From Nocardia aurantia (GTDB lineage Bacteria; Actinomycetota; Actinomycetes; Mycobacteriales; Mycobacteriaceae), in contig NZ_WEGI01000001.1 in assembly GCF_009604425.1 (NCBI RefSeq), positions 1 to 64,000 of the forward strand: a DNA stretch of 64,000 nt, given 5' to 3'. The notes under the pieces are model-generated. The model was not told the DNA's origin. It saw only the letters and a list, made by a program, of their open reading frames with translations, and made no database searches. Position numbers and translations under genes: made by a program. Every line of letters starts with the position of its first letter. Within the stretch, counting starts at the first letter, position 1. Positions 24,599 through 33,416 of this stretch are shown here, piece after piece.

Positions 24599-25681
24599 AT
24601 GTCCGCACCCGCCTACCGGGTAGTGCAATGGAGTACCGGCAACGTCGGCCGCCGGTCGCTGCGCTCGATCATCGCCCGGCCGGAACTCGAACTCGTCGGC
24701 GTCTGGGTGTCCTCCGACGCCAAGGCCGGCCGGGACGCCGGTGAGCTCGCCGGCCTGGACCGCGAGATCGGCGTCGCCGCCACCACGGACGCGCAGGCGC
24801 TGCTCGATCTGAAGCCGGACTGCATCGTGCACACCGCGATGGCCGACGACCGGCTGGCCGAGGCGGTGGAGGATCTGAAGACCTTCCTGCGGGCCGGTAT
24901 CAACGTGGTGTCGTCGAGTCCGGTCTTCCTGCAGTTCCCCTACGGCACCGTGCCGCCCGAGCTGATCGATCCCGTGATCGAGGCGGCCGAGGCCGGCGGG
25001 GCGTCGCTGTGGGTGAACGGCATCGATCCGGGCTGGGCCAACGACTGGCTGCCGCTGCTGCTGTCCAGCGGCAGCGAGCGCATCGACACCATCGTCTGCT
25101 CGGAGATCCTGGACTACTCCACCTACGACAATCCCAAGGTGCTGTTCGACATCATGGGCTTCGGCCGTGAGATGGGCGAGGGCGCCAAACTGCCGCTGCT
25201 GTTGCAGCCGGGCGTCCTGACCCTGGCCTGGGGCAGCGTGATCCGGCAATTGGCCGCCGCCCTCGACGTCGAACTCGACGAGGTGACCCAGGATTTCCAG
25301 CGGTTGCCCGCGCCGGAGCCGATCCGGATCGGCACGCACACGGTCGAATCCGGTACCGCGGCGGCGCTGCGCTTCCGCGTCAGCGGCGTGCGGGGCGGCC
25401 GCGAGGTGCTGGTGCTGGAGCATGTCACCCGGCTGCATCCCGAGCTGGCGCCGGACTGGCCGCAGCCCGCCGGACAGGGCGGCTATCGCGTCGAGATCCT
25501 CGGCGATCCGGATTACGTGCTGGACCTGCAACTGTCCAGCAATGGTGATCATGCCCTGGGTGGCGTGGTCGGGACCGCCGCCCGCCTGGTGAGTGCGGTG
25601 CCGGCGGTGATCCGAGCGCGGCCGGGACTGCTGACCGCGGTCGATCTGCCGTTGACCACGGGGCGTGGGCTGGTGCGCTGA
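24599..25681 (+). CDS. Dihydrodipicolinate reductase-like NAD(P)-dependent oxidoreductase
   Basis: 360 residues. The Rossmann N-terminus is RVVQWSTGNVGRRSLRSII (GxxGxxG variant), then ELVGVWVSSDAKAGRDAGEL, CIVHTAMADD, and INVVSSSPVFLQFPYG. This is the actinobacterial group annotated as 'dihydrodipicolinate reductase N-terminal domain' proteins, which are not lysine-pathway DapB (they lack its tetrahydrodipicolinate motif). The family includes 2,4-diaminopentanoate dehydrogenase-like enzymes and many in steroid or lipid catabolic clusters. CAGGAG precedes the ATG. Co-transcribed with the SDR under the KstR-box promoter. Confidence 0.85.
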   Translation: MSAPAYRVVQWSTGNVGRRSLRSIIARPELELVGVWVSSDAKAGRDAGELAGLDREIGVAATTDAQALLDLKPDCIVHTAMADDRLAEAVEDLKTFLRAGINVVSSSPVFLQFPYGTVPPELIDPVIEAAEAGGASLWVNGIDPGWANDWLPLLLSSGSERIDTIVCSEILDYSTYDNPKVLFDIMGFGREMGEGAKLPLLLQPGVLTLAWGSVIRQLAAALDVELDEVTQDFQRLPAPEPIRIGTHTVESGTAAALRFRVSGVRGGREVLVLEHVTRLHPELAPDWPQPAGQGGYRVEILGDPDYVLDLQLSSNGDHALGGVVGTAARLVSAVPAVIRARPGLLTAVDLPLTTGRGLVR

Positions 25682-25691
25682 GAGCCGCGCC

Positions 25692-26012
25692 TCAGTACTC
25701 GGGATAACCCTCTTCGGGACCGAGCATGCGGGTCAGGCGAATCCGGGTGATGCGAACGAGATCCTCGAAGGTGGGTTCGGGAACACCTTCGCGCGCAACC
25801 GAATCGGCAACGCGATCGAGATCGGCCCGGGACAGTGCGGGCAATTCGACCTCGGCGGCGTCGAGCAGCCGCTGGTGGTCGGGGTAGGGCCGGCCGCCGG
25901 CCAGTTTCTCTGCCCATGTGACGCTGCAACAGCATTCGTACAGGGCGTAGACGGCGCGGGTGCTGGGTAATTGGTTGAAACGATCCAGGCCGATGCCCTT
26001 GTGCATCAACAT
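25692..26012 (-). CDS. Short OHCU decarboxylase-like protein lacking the catalytic His motif
   Basis: 106 residues. FNQLPSTRAVYALYECCCSVTWAEKL, then GGRPYPDHQRLLDAAEVELPALSRADLDRV, match the first half of OHCU decarboxylase (UraD, uric acid degradation): the 'FN-LP' start, a Cys-rich turn, the W-A motif and the ALS-x-AD helix. Full enzymes run about 160-170 residues and carry HPRIG and a C-terminal Arg. Here the His motif is absent and only IRLTRMLGPEEG remains. GGAGG 6 nt before ATG 26012 shows a strong start, so it looks translated. It is either a shortened, repurposed member or a decayed gene. No other uric-acid genes are near. Confidence 0.7.
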   Translation of the reverse strand: MLMHKGIGLDRFNQLPSTRAVYALYECCCSVTWAEKLAGGRPYPDHQRLLDAAEVELPALSRADLDRVADSVAREGVPEPTFEDLVRITRIRLTRMLGPEEGYPEY

Positions 26013-26157
26013 GAACAACCTCCGAAGGCCCGGTGGTGGCGTGGAGTGAAAGCGACTCGCCAGTTACATGATCCGTTGCCGACGGTCCGGCACGCCCGAA
26101 CCGGGCCGCGAGTTTTCACAAGTTTTACACACCCGCTGTGAGCCGAATCCGGCCCGC

Positions 26158-26163
26158 TAAGCT
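26158..26163 (+). promoter_or_regulatory. Candidate -10 box TAAGCT of the leaderless crotonase gene
   Basis: TAAGCT lies 6 nt before the ATG at 26170, with no ribosome binding site between. Confidence 0.45.
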
Positions 26164-26169
26164 GGGCAA

Positions 26170-26991
26170 ATGACTGAATGGAAGGCTTTCACGGTCGAGA
26201 GCAAGGATCGGGTGGCCCGGGTCACGCTCATCGGCCCCGGTAAGGGCAACGCGATGGGCCCGGATTTCTGGCGGGAACTGCCCCTCATCTTCGGAGAGCT
26301 CGACGCCGATCCGGAGGTGCGCGCGATCGTGCTCACCGGTTCGGGCCGGCACTTCTCCTACGGTCTGGATCTGGCCGCGATGGGCGGCACCTTCGGCCCG
26401 GTGATCGCCGACCGCGGGCTGGCCGCGCCGCGCACCGAGTTCCTGGACGAGATCCGGCGATTGCAGGCCTCCGTGACGGCCGTCGCCGACTGCCGCAAGC
26501 CGGTGATCGCGGCCGTGTCGGGCTGGTGCATCGGTGGCGGGCTCGACCTGATCGCCGCCGCCGACATCCGGCTGGCCTCCGCCGACGCCAAATTCAGTCT
26601 CCGTGAGGCCAAGGTGGCGATCGTCGCCGATGTCGGCTCGCTGCAACGGCTCCCGGGCATCATCGGCGAGGGGCACCTGCGCGAACTCGCGTTCACCGGT
26701 AAGGACATCGACGCCGCCCGGGCCGAGAAGATCGGCCTGGTGAACGATGTCCACGCCGATCAGGACGCGACGCTGGCGGCGGCGCACGCGCTGGCCGAGG
26801 AGATCGCCGCCAATCCGCCGCTGGTGGTGCAGGGCGTGAAGGATGTGCTGGATCAGCCCCGGTCCAGGCAGATCAGCGAGGGCCTGCGCTACGTGTCGGC
26901 GTGGAACGCGGCCTTCCTGCCGTCGGAGGATCTCACCGAGGCGATCACGGCGGTGTTCGAGAAGCGGCCGCCGAACTTCCACGGGCAGTGA
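26170..26991 (+). CDS. Enoyl-CoA hydratase/isomerase, probably delta(3,5)-delta(2,4)-dienoyl-CoA isomerase
   Basis: 273-residue crotonase. The first oxyanion-hole segment is GSGRHFSYGLDLAAM and the second is AVSGWCIGGGLDLIAAADI. The diagnostic region is FSLREAKVAIVADVGSLQRLP: the Glu and Asp (EAKVAIVAD) occupy the positions of the two catalytic acids of ECH1-type dienoyl-CoA isomerases, and the 'ADVGSLQRLP' string is typical of that subgroup. It would move double bonds during beta-oxidation of odd-position unsaturated fatty acyl-CoA. It stands alone, starting leaderlessly at 26170. Confidence 0.87.
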   Translation: MTEWKAFTVESKDRVARVTLIGPGKGNAMGPDFWRELPLIFGELDADPEVRAIVLTGSGRHFSYGLDLAAMGGTFGPVIADRGLAAPRTEFLDEIRRLQASVTAVADCRKPVIAAVSGWCIGGGLDLIAAADIRLASADAKFSLREAKVAIVADVGSLQRLPGIIGEGHLRELAFTGKDIDAARAEKIGLVNDVHADQDATLAAAHALAEEIAANPPLVVQGVKDVLDQPRSRQISEGLRYVSAWNAAFLPSEDLTEAITAVFEKRPPNFHGQ

Positions 26992-27063
26992 GCGGTCCGG
27001 GCCGCCCGCCGCGAGCGGCCCGTGCCCACCGGTCCGCCGGGGCGGACCGGTGGGCGAGCGGAA

Positions 27064-27555
27064 TCAGTGGCCGCCCTGCTCCTTCAGGCGGGCGACGGCC
27101 TCGTCGACCAGCACTTCGGCCTTGGCGCGATCGCCCCAGCCGTCGACCTTGACCCATTTGCCGGGCTCCAGGTCCTTGTAGTGCTCGAAGAAGTGCTCGA
27201 TGGCCTTCCGGTCGAACTCGCCGATATCCGACATGTCCTGAATGTGGTTCCAGCGCTTGTCGCCCGCGGGCACCGCGACGATCTTCTCGTCGCCGCCGGC
27301 CTCGTCGCTCATCAGCAGCACGCCGACCGGACGGGCTTCGACGATGACACCCGGGAACACCGATTCGGGCAGCAGCACCAGGCAGTCCAGCGGGTCGCCG
27401 TCGGACCCGAGGGTGTTCTCGATGTAGCCGTAGTCGGCCGGGTAGACCATCGGGGTGTAGAGGTAACGGTCCAGCCGCACCCGCCCGGTCTTGTGATCGA
27501 CCTCGTACTTGTTGCGCTGACCCTTGGGGATCTCGATGGTGACGTCGAACTCCAC
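27064..27555 (-). CDS. ppa: Inorganic pyrophosphatase
   Basis: Family I soluble pyrophosphatase, 163 residues, which hydrolyses PPi to drive biosynthesis. Metal-binding motifs are intact: [13 protein letters not shown] near the N-terminus, [11 protein letters not shown], and the signature [10 protein letters not shown], then [12 protein letters not shown]. Length is standard for bacterial hexameric enzymes. Divergent from dacB as in mycobacteria (Rv3628 and Rv3627c). Confidence 0.98.
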   Translation of the reverse strand: MEFDVTIEIPKGQRNKYEVDHKTGRVRLDRYLYTPMVYPADYGYIENTLGSDGDPLDCLVLLPESVFPGVIVEARPVGVLLMSDEAGGDEKIVAVPAGDKRWNHIQDMSDIGEFDRKAIEHFFEHYKDLEPGKWVKVDGWGDRAKAEVLVDEAVARLKEQGGH

Positions 27556-27593
27556 GTCATCTCCTTCGTCTGGTGCTTGTCATCAGCGTTGGG

Positions 27594-27653
27594 TTCGGCG
27601 CTCGCGCCGCGAGCATTCGGCGCTCGCGCCGGCGAGCATTCGGCGCTCGCGCG
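27594..27653. repeat. Three copies of TTCGGCGCTCGCGCC between ppa and dacB
   Basis: Copies start at 27594, 27616 and 27639 (the last ends GCGCG), separated by GCGAGCA-type spacers, in the ppa-dacB intergenic region. The same 15-bp element occurs four times at 2669-2755. Confidence 0.9.
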
Positions 27654-27795
27654 GGTGACCGCGAGGCTGCCGACTCGCCTGCTCGATCGGCGGAACGTCG
27701 GCGTGGTGAGGATAGTGTGGGCGCTGGGCCGGTGGGTGCGGCAGGGCACCGGCACGGCGCGCGCTGTTACGGGCGAGTAGGGAGACGGCGGTCAC

Positions 27796-29244
27796 GTGGT
27801 AGGTCGGAGCAGGAAGAACATCGGCAATCTGGCTGCTCGCCGGCGCCGGACGATCTGGATCGCGGTATCGGCCGGTGTACTCGTCGTCGTGATCGCGATC
27901 GGCGCGGTACTGGTGATCCTGAAGCCGTGGACCGAGGAGTTCCGGCACGGCGGCTTGACGGTATCAGCCCCGCCCGCGCCGGTGAAACCGTTCCCCCAGG
28001 TGGTGGCCGCGCCCCCGACGGCGACCTCGCCGAGCGCGCGGGGCCTGTCGGCGGCGCTGGCGAAGGTGGCCGCGGCCCCCGATCTCGGCGCGTTCAGCGC
28101 CTCGGTGACCGACGCCGACACCCGGACCGTGCTGTGGAGTGTCGATCCGGACAAGCCGATGGTGCCCGCGTCCACCGCGAAGGTCCTCACGACGGCGGCC
28201 GCGCTGCTGATGCTGCCGCCGGATCATCGGCTCACCACCAGGGTGGTGACCGGCGCCGACCCCGGTGAGCTGGTGCTCGTCGGCGGCGGTGACCCCACCC
28301 TGACCGCCCAGGCCGACGGCAAGGGCTATTACCCGAACGGGCCGCGGCTGGCCGATCTGGTGAGCCAGATCCGCGCCTCCGGCCGCAAGTTCGACACCGT
28401 CACGGTCGACACCTCCGCGTACGCCGGGCCGACCGCGCCGGCCGGCTGGGATCCGGCCGATATCGCCGGCGGCTCGTGGGCGCCGATCGAGTCGGTGATG
28501 ATCGACGGCGGCCGGCTGGATCCGCTCGTGGAGTACTCGCCGCGCACGCCGACCCCGGCGCTGGACGCGGGGCGGCGGCTGGCCGTCGAACTGGGCCTGG
28601 ATCCGACCAAGGTGCGGGTGGACAAGGCCCCGGCGCAGTCGACCGAGCTCGCCCACGTGCAGTCGCCGCCGCTGCGGGACCGGTTGCGGGACATGATGGT
28701 CCATTCCGACGACGTGCTCGCGGAGGCCATCGCCCGGGAGATCGCGGCCGCGGGCGGCGGCGAGGCCTCGTTCGCCGGAGCGGCCACCGCCACCGGCACC
28801 GCGCTCGCCGCGGCCGGCTTCGACACCACCGGCCTCACCCTGCTCGACGCGAGCGGCCTGTCCACCGACGACCGGGTGCCGCCGCGGCTGCTGGACCGGA
28901 TCCTCGCGGAGGCGGCCGGACCGCAGTCCGGGGTGGCGACGACCAGCGCCTCGAACACGTCCGCGCCCTCGTCGCCGCTGGCCCCGCTGCTGGACTATCT
29001 GCCGGTGGCCGGGGCGACCGGATCGCTGGCCGACCGGTTCACCGCCAAGGACCACGCGGCCGCCGGCTGGGTACGGGCGAAGACCGGAACTCTGTCGGTA
29101 TCCAGCGCGTTGGCAGGGTATGTCCTCGACAGTGATGGCCGGGTGCTGACCTTCGCACTGATGTCGAACGACCGGCCGCCGGAAGCGAGCCGGCCGGCCC
29201 TGGATGCCATCGCTGCCACGCTCCGCGACTGCGGATGCTCCTGA
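27796..29244 (+). CDS. dacB: D-alanyl-D-alanine carboxypeptidase / PBP4-type (DacB)
   Basis: Class C penicillin-binding protein acting on peptidoglycan outside the membrane. 482 residues. A basic N-terminus and signal-anchor IWIAVSAGVLVVVIAIGAVLVI is followed by the catalytic SxxK in PASTAKVLTTAAAL (near residue 129). The second motif is SDD (VHSDDVLAEAIAREI) instead of the usual SxN, and KTG is in AKTGTLSVSSALAGY near residue 430. The GTG start at 27796 has a weak upstream GGAGAC-type signal. Followed at 14 nt by the DUF2342 zincin; same order as Rv3627c-Rv3624c. Confidence 0.93.
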   Translation: MVGRSRKNIGNLAARRRRTIWIAVSAGVLVVVIAIGAVLVILKPWTEEFRHGGLTVSAPPAPVKPFPQVVAAPPTATSPSARGLSAALAKVAAAPDLGAFSASVTDADTRTVLWSVDPDKPMVPASTAKVLTTAAALLMLPPDHRLTTRVVTGADPGELVLVGGGDPTLTAQADGKGYYPNGPRLADLVSQIRASGRKFDTVTVDTSAYAGPTAPAGWDPADIAGGSWAPIESVMIDGGRLDPLVEYSPRTPTPALDAGRRLAVELGLDPTKVRVDKAPAQSTELAHVQSPPLRDRLRDMMVHSDDVLAEAIAREIAAAGGGEASFAGAATATGTALAAAGFDTTGLTLLDASGLSTDDRVPPRLLDRILAEAAGPQSGVATTSASNTSAPSSPLAPLLDYLPVAGATGSLADRFTAKDHAAAGWVRAKTGTLSVSSALAGYVLDSDGRVLTFALMSNDRPPEASRPALDAIAATLRDCGCS

Positions 29245-29258
29245 CGGGTGGGTGAACC

Positions 29259-30416
29259 ATGACCGGACCTGAACGCGATGCCCGAGCCGACCGGCCCGCT
29301 CCCTCCGAGCAGGTGCTGGTCGACGTCGAGTCCGGCGAATTGATCCGCAGGCCCCGGACACCGCTGGCCGGCGCGGTCGACTGGCAGCTGGCCGCGCGCA
29401 CCGGCGCCGCACTGGTGCCGGCCGGGCCGCGGGTCACCCGGTTCTCGGCGGAACAGGTGGTCGACGAGCTGGCCGCCGCCTCGGTGCGGGCCGAGGGCCC
29501 GGTGCGCGAGGTGTCCGGCCTGATCGACGATCGGCCGGTGCCGGCGGCCCGGATCGTGGACCGGCCCGGGTGGATCGACGCGGCCGCCGCCTCCATGGCG
29601 CAGCTGACCGGCGAGGGCGGGTCGGCCGCCGAGCACGACTCCCTGCGGGGCCGGTTGGCCGGCAAGCCCGCGGGCGTCCAGGTGGGCGCGATGCTGGCTT
29701 TTCTGTCCACGGCGATCCTCGGCCAATACGACCCGTTCAGCGGCGAGGACGGCGTGCTGCTGCTGGTCGCGCCCAACATCGTGGCGGTGGAGCGCGCGCT
29801 CGGCGTGCACACCGGCGATTTCCGGTTGTGGGTCTGCCTGCACGAGGTGACCCACCGGGTGCAGTTCTCCTCGGCGCCCTGGCTCGGCGAGTACATGCGG
29901 CAGAACGTCGCGATCCTCGGTGATGTCGGCGACGAGTCGTTCGACGAGATGCTGTCGCGGCTGATGAACGCCGTGCGCGAGCGGCGGCAGAGCGGCGCCG
30001 GGCCGACCGGCGATCCGGCCGACCGCGGCGTGATCGGGCTGCTGCGCGCCACCCAGGCGCCCGCTCAGCGGGAAGCGCTGGATCGGCTGCTGATGCTCGG
30101 CACCCTGCTCGAGGGCCACGCCGATCACGTGATGGACGCCGTCGGCCCGGCCGTGGTGCCCTCGGTCGCGCAGATCCGCCGGGCCTTCGACGAACGCCGC
30201 CGCCGTCCGGTCAATCCGGTGCAACGGCTGCTGCGCGCCCTGCTCGGCGTGGACGCGAAGGTGGCGCAGTACGTGCGCGGCAAGGCGTTCGTCGACGAGG
30301 TCGTCGGCAAGGTGGGGATGGAACGGTTCAATACCGTGTGGACCGATTCCGAGACCCTGCCGCGGACCGACGAGATCGCCGAACCCGGGCGCTGGGTCGC
30401 CCGCGTGCTCGCCTGA
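29259..30416 (+). CDS. Zinc-dependent metalloprotease-like protein (DUF2342, F420-associated)
   Basis: 385 residues, homologous by position to Rv3626c. The zincin motif is CLHEVTHRVQFS (HExxH) near residue 198, with a further acidic/His group LLEGHADHVMDAVG about 90 residues later as likely third ligand. This matches the DUF2342 'zinc-dependent metalloprotease' family, often called coenzyme F420 biosynthesis-associated because of its co-occurrence with F420 makers. Proteolytic activity is unproven. It sits in a tight run with dacB and tilS (1 nt before the tilS GTG). Confidence 0.9.
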   Translation: MTGPERDARADRPAPSEQVLVDVESGELIRRPRTPLAGAVDWQLAARTGAALVPAGPRVTRFSAEQVVDELAAASVRAEGPVREVSGLIDDRPVPAARIVDRPGWIDAAAASMAQLTGEGGSAAEHDSLRGRLAGKPAGVQVGAMLAFLSTAILGQYDPFSGEDGVLLLVAPNIVAVERALGVHTGDFRLWVCLHEVTHRVQFSSAPWLGEYMRQNVAILGDVGDESFDEMLSRLMNAVRERRQSGAGPTGDPADRGVIGLLRATQAPAQREALDRLLMLGTLLEGHADHVMDAVGPAVVPSVAQIRRAFDERRRRPVNPVQRLLRALLGVDAKVAQYVRGKAFVDEVVGKVGMERFNTVWTDSETLPRTDEIAEPGRWVARVLA

Positions 30417-30417
30417 C

Positions 30418-31404
30418 GTGCCGGTCCGACTGCCGGAGACCGCGGCGGCGCTGGAACTGCGGCACGCGGTGCGGGACTGGCTGTCCCGGTACGCGCCCAC
30501 CGGAGTGGTCGCGGTCGGGCTGTCCGGCGGAGCGGATTCCCTCGCGCTGACCGCCGCCGCGGTGGTCGAGGCGGAGGTCGTGGACGCCCTGATCGTCGAC
30601 CACGGCCTGCAATCCGGTTCGGACGCGGTGGCGGCGGAGGCCGCGGCGGCCGCACGGGCGCTGGGCTGCCGCACCGCCCGCGTGCTCGCGGTGACCGTGA
30701 CCGGTGGGGGTGGACTCGAGGCCGCCGCCCGGCGGGCGCGCTACACCGCCTTGGACGCGGCCCGCGACCGGCTGCCGGTGCTGCTCGGCCACACCCTCGA
30801 CGATCAGGCCGAGACCGTGCTGCTCGGGCTCGCGCGCGGTTCCGGACCGCGCTCGGTCCAGGGCATGGCTCCCTACGCCGACCCCTGGGGCCGGCCCCTG
30901 CTCGGGGTGCGGCGGGCGACCACCCGGCAGCTGTGCGCCGACCTCGGGCTACGGCCGCACGAGGATCCGCACAACAGTGCGCCCGAGTTCACCCGGGTAC
31001 GGCTGCGCACCGAGGTGCTACCGCTGCTGGAGGAGGTGCTCGGTGGCGGGGTGGCCGCGGCCCTGGCCCGCACCGGCGAGCAGTTGCGCGCCGACGGCGA
31101 GGTGCTCGATGAACTTGCCGGAAAGTTGCTTCGGGCCGCCGGTGATGGTGCGACACTGAAGATCGAGACACTCGCCACTGCTCCGGTGGCCGTCCGGCGT
31201 CGCGCGGTGCGGGCCTGGTTGCTCGACGGCGGGGCGAAAGCGTTGACGGACAAGCATTTACGAGCGGTCGATGCGCTGGTCACGGATTGGCACGGCCAGG
31301 GCGGGGTCGCGATCGGCGGCGGTGTGGCCGGCACGAGGTTGGTTGCCGCGCGCGAACATGGCAGGCTGACCTTGATGGCGCTCACCGGGGGCCGACATCA
31401 CTGA
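30418..31404 (+). CDS. tilS: tRNA(Ile)-lysidine synthetase
   Basis: PP-loop ATPase that converts C34 of tRNA-Ile(CAU) to lysidine. 328 residues. The P-loop [13 protein letters not shown] is near residue 41, the [11 protein letters not shown] motif follows, and [20 protein letters not shown] is the second conserved block. The C-terminal substrate-binding domain is short, as in actinobacteria. The GTG at 30418 follows the previous stop by 1 nt, so it is translationally coupled. Confidence 0.95.
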   Translation: MPVRLPETAAALELRHAVRDWLSRYAPTGVVAVGLSGGADSLALTAAAVVEAEVVDALIVDHGLQSGSDAVAAEAAAAARALGCRTARVLAVTVTGGGGLEAAARRARYTALDAARDRLPVLLGHTLDDQAETVLLGLARGSGPRSVQGMAPYADPWGRPLLGVRRATTRQLCADLGLRPHEDPHNSAPEFTRVRLRTEVLPLLEEVLGGGVAAALARTGEQLRADGEVLDELAGKLLRAAGDGATLKIETLATAPVAVRRRAVRAWLLDGGAKALTDKHLRAVDALVTDWHGQGGVAIGGGVAGTRLVAAREHGRLTLMALTGGRHH

Positions 31405-31420
31405 AGGGAAACCTGCGCAC

Positions 31421-31975
31421 GTGTACGGGGACGACATCGCGTCGGTGCTCATCACCGAGGAGCAGATCAAGGCGAAGGTCGACGAGCTGGCCGAACTGAT
31501 CGCGAAGCGGTATTCGGCCGACGCGCCCGAGGGTGATCTCCTGCTGGTGGGCGTCCTGAAGGGCGCGATCTTCTTCATGACCGACCTGGCCCAGGCGCTG
31601 CCGATTCCCACGCAGCTGGAGTTCATGGCGGTCTCGTCGTACGGCTCCTCCACCTCCTCCTCCGGTGTCGTCCGCATCCTCAAGGACTTGGACAAGGACA
31701 TCGCCGGTCGCAACGTGCTGATCGTCGAGGACATCATCGACTCCGGCCTCACGCTGTCCTGGCTGAAGCGCAATCTGTCCACGCGCAATCCGGCCTCGCT
31801 GGAGGTGGTGACGTTGCTCCGCAAGCCGGACGCGCTGCGCACCCAGGTCGAGGTCGCGCACGTCGGCTTCGACATTCCGAACGAGTTCGTGGTCGGTTAC
31901 GGGCTGGACTATGCGGAGCGTTACCGCGATCTGCCGTACATCGGCACCCTCGACCCCAAGGTGTACTCGGTCTGA
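31421..31975 (+). CDS. hpt: Hypoxanthine phosphoribosyltransferase
   Basis: Purine salvage enzyme of 184 residues that makes IMP/GMP from hypoxanthine/guanine and PRPP. The PRPP motif [17 protein letters not shown] is intact, [17 protein letters not shown] is the pyrophosphate loop, and [22 protein letters not shown] carries the base-binding strand. The GTG start lies 16 nt after tilS. The tilS-hpt-ftsH order of mycobacteria is interrupted here by a 12 kb accessory block. Confidence 0.96.
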   Translation: MYGDDIASVLITEEQIKAKVDELAELIAKRYSADAPEGDLLLVGVLKGAIFFMTDLAQALPIPTQLEFMAVSSYGSSTSSSGVVRILKDLDKDIAGRNVLIVEDIIDSGLTLSWLKRNLSTRNPASLEVVTLLRKPDALRTQVEVAHVGFDIPNEFVVGYGLDYAERYRDLPYIGTLDPKVYSV

Positions 31976-32141
31976 GCCGCGCGTCCGCCGCCCGAGTTGC
32001 GGGGACGGCCGTGGTGCGTGACCCTGTTTCCGATCGTCCGGTCGCCGGTGCGGCCGGTCGGTTGTGCACAATCCGCGGCAGGGGTGGGCCGTCTTGTGGC
32101 TTGCAACGGTTCCCACGCGTGTCGTGGCAGACTCGCCGGAA

Positions 32142-32157
32142 TGTGACAAAAATCACC
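32142..32157. promoter_or_regulatory. CRP-like site
   Basis: TGTGA-CAAAAA-TCACC matches TGTGA-N6-TCACA at 9 of 10 fixed bases. It is 312 bp upstream of the LysR start and 167 bp after the hpt stop. Confidence 0.45.
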
Positions 32158-32395
32158 GTTTAGGGACCTGGCCGGGATGCCGGATTCGGGCCGTTGTTGC
32201 TGGGTGGTGAATCGGAGCCGGTCGCGTTCCGCCGCGGCGGCGTGCCGGGTTGATTCCGGGGTCGTTGTACCTGGTCGGACGACCGGTTGGTGAGGGGTGG
32301 GCTGGTGCCGGGGGAGTTTTCCGAATGTTTGCGGAGGCGGCTGTGCGTCCGGTCTGTCTGGGCAATATGCTGTCAGTAACAAACCTGACGGCTGT

Positions 32396-32419
32396 TTCAC
32401 CGCCCAATCGCACGGTGAA
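32396..32419. promoter_or_regulatory. Inverted repeat upstream of the LysR gene
   Basis: TTCACCG (32396-32402) and CGGTGAA (32413-32419) with a 10-bp spacer, about 50 bp before the start codon. It fits a LysR-type autoregulatory operator. Confidence 0.4.
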
Positions 32420-32468
32420 GGGTCTGCTTTGGCTGGATTTTCCCGACCGATTCTGATAGCAAGGGGCT

Positions 32469-33353
32469 ATGGACCCGCATTTGCGCGACTTGCGGTATTT
32501 CGTCGCGGTCGCTGAGGAACTTCACTTCACCAATGCCGCACAACGGCTGCACATCGCTCAGCCGACGCTGTCGCGACAGATCCGCCAGCTCGAGCGGCAG
32601 CTCGACGTCGTCCTGTTCGACCGGAACCAGCGCAGTGTCGCGCTGACCGTCGCCGGGAAGGAACTGCTCGAGGGCGCCCGCAAGATCCTGGAACTGTGGG
32701 AGGTCACCAACGTGGCCCTGCAGGAGGCGGGGGAGGTGCTGCGAGTCGGCATCCAGAGTTCCATCGGCCGAGGGCTGATCGCCGATCTGGAGAGCGCCAG
32801 CGGTCATCGGCTGGCGTTGCATTCGGCGTCCTGGACCGATCCGTCCAGCGGATTGTCCGGACGGCAGGCCGATCTCGCGCTGATGTGGCTGCCCGTGCCC
32901 GACACCAGCCGATACCGCTGGCAGGTGCTGCGGTCGGAAACGCGCTGGGTGCTTCTGCCGGAGAACCACGCGCTGGCCGACCGGGAGGTCATCGAGTTCG
33001 CGGACCTGGCCGGCGAACCGTTCGTCGCCATGCCGCCCGAAGCCGGCACCGGCCGCGACTTCTGGCTCGGCAACGACGGCCGGGGCGGCCGGCAGCCGCG
33101 GATCGGTGGCGAGGCCGCGACCGCGGAGGAGCGGCTCGAGGCCGTCAGCCTCGGGCTCGGCGTCTGCCTGCTGGCCGAGAGCAATGTGCCGATGTACCGC
33201 TGGCCCGGTCTGACCGCGCGTCCGGTCGGCGGACTGCCACCCTGCGAACTGGCCGTGGCCTGGCGGGCCGACGACGATCGGCCGACCATCCTCGATTTCG
33301 CCAACCGGGTCCTGTCCGGCGGCTTCGGAACGCCCGCGCAGCCGCAGGACTGA
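32469..33353 (+). CDS. LysR family transcriptional regulator
   Basis: 294 residues. The N-terminal winged helix-turn-helix is DLRYFVAVAEELHFTNAAQRLHIAQPTLSRQIRQLE (residues 6-41), a textbook LysR signature. The effector-binding domain follows from about residue 90 (VLRVGIQSSIGRGL). Unlike most LysR genes it has no divergent partner: the next gene, an amidase, is convergent. AAGGGG is 3-4 nt before the ATG. Target unknown; an inverted repeat upstream suggests autoregulation. Confidence 0.93.
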   Translation: MDPHLRDLRYFVAVAEELHFTNAAQRLHIAQPTLSRQIRQLERQLDVVLFDRNQRSVALTVAGKELLEGARKILELWEVTNVALQEAGEVLRVGIQSSIGRGLIADLESASGHRLALHSASWTDPSSGLSGRQADLALMWLPVPDTSRYRWQVLRSETRWVLLPENHALADREVIEFADLAGEPFVAMPPEAGTGRDFWLGNDGRGGRQPRIGGEAATAEERLEAVSLGLGVCLLAESNVPMYRWPGLTARPVGGLPPCELAVAWRADDDRPTILDFANRVLSGGFGTPAQPQD

Positions 33354-33416
33354 CCGGCGCGATGCGTGCCACTCGGCAGGCCGGAGGACCGACGGCCGGG
33401 TCCGGCCGCGGCCCGT

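Larger units (their letters stand above)
31976..32468. other. Intergenic region between hpt and the LysR gene, 493 bp
   Basis: Open frames on both strands here have no recognisable protein character. It contains a CRP-like site at 32142, the inverted repeat at 32396-32419, and GC-rich sequence between them. A small RNA starting near the CRP-like site is possible but I cannot show a promoter for one. Confidence 0.45.

Noticed and set aside
31921..32456. Small ORFs on both strands between hpt and the LysR gene
   Set aside because: Pro/Arg/Thr-rich translations, no ribosome binding sites and no recognisable family. Treated as non-coding.
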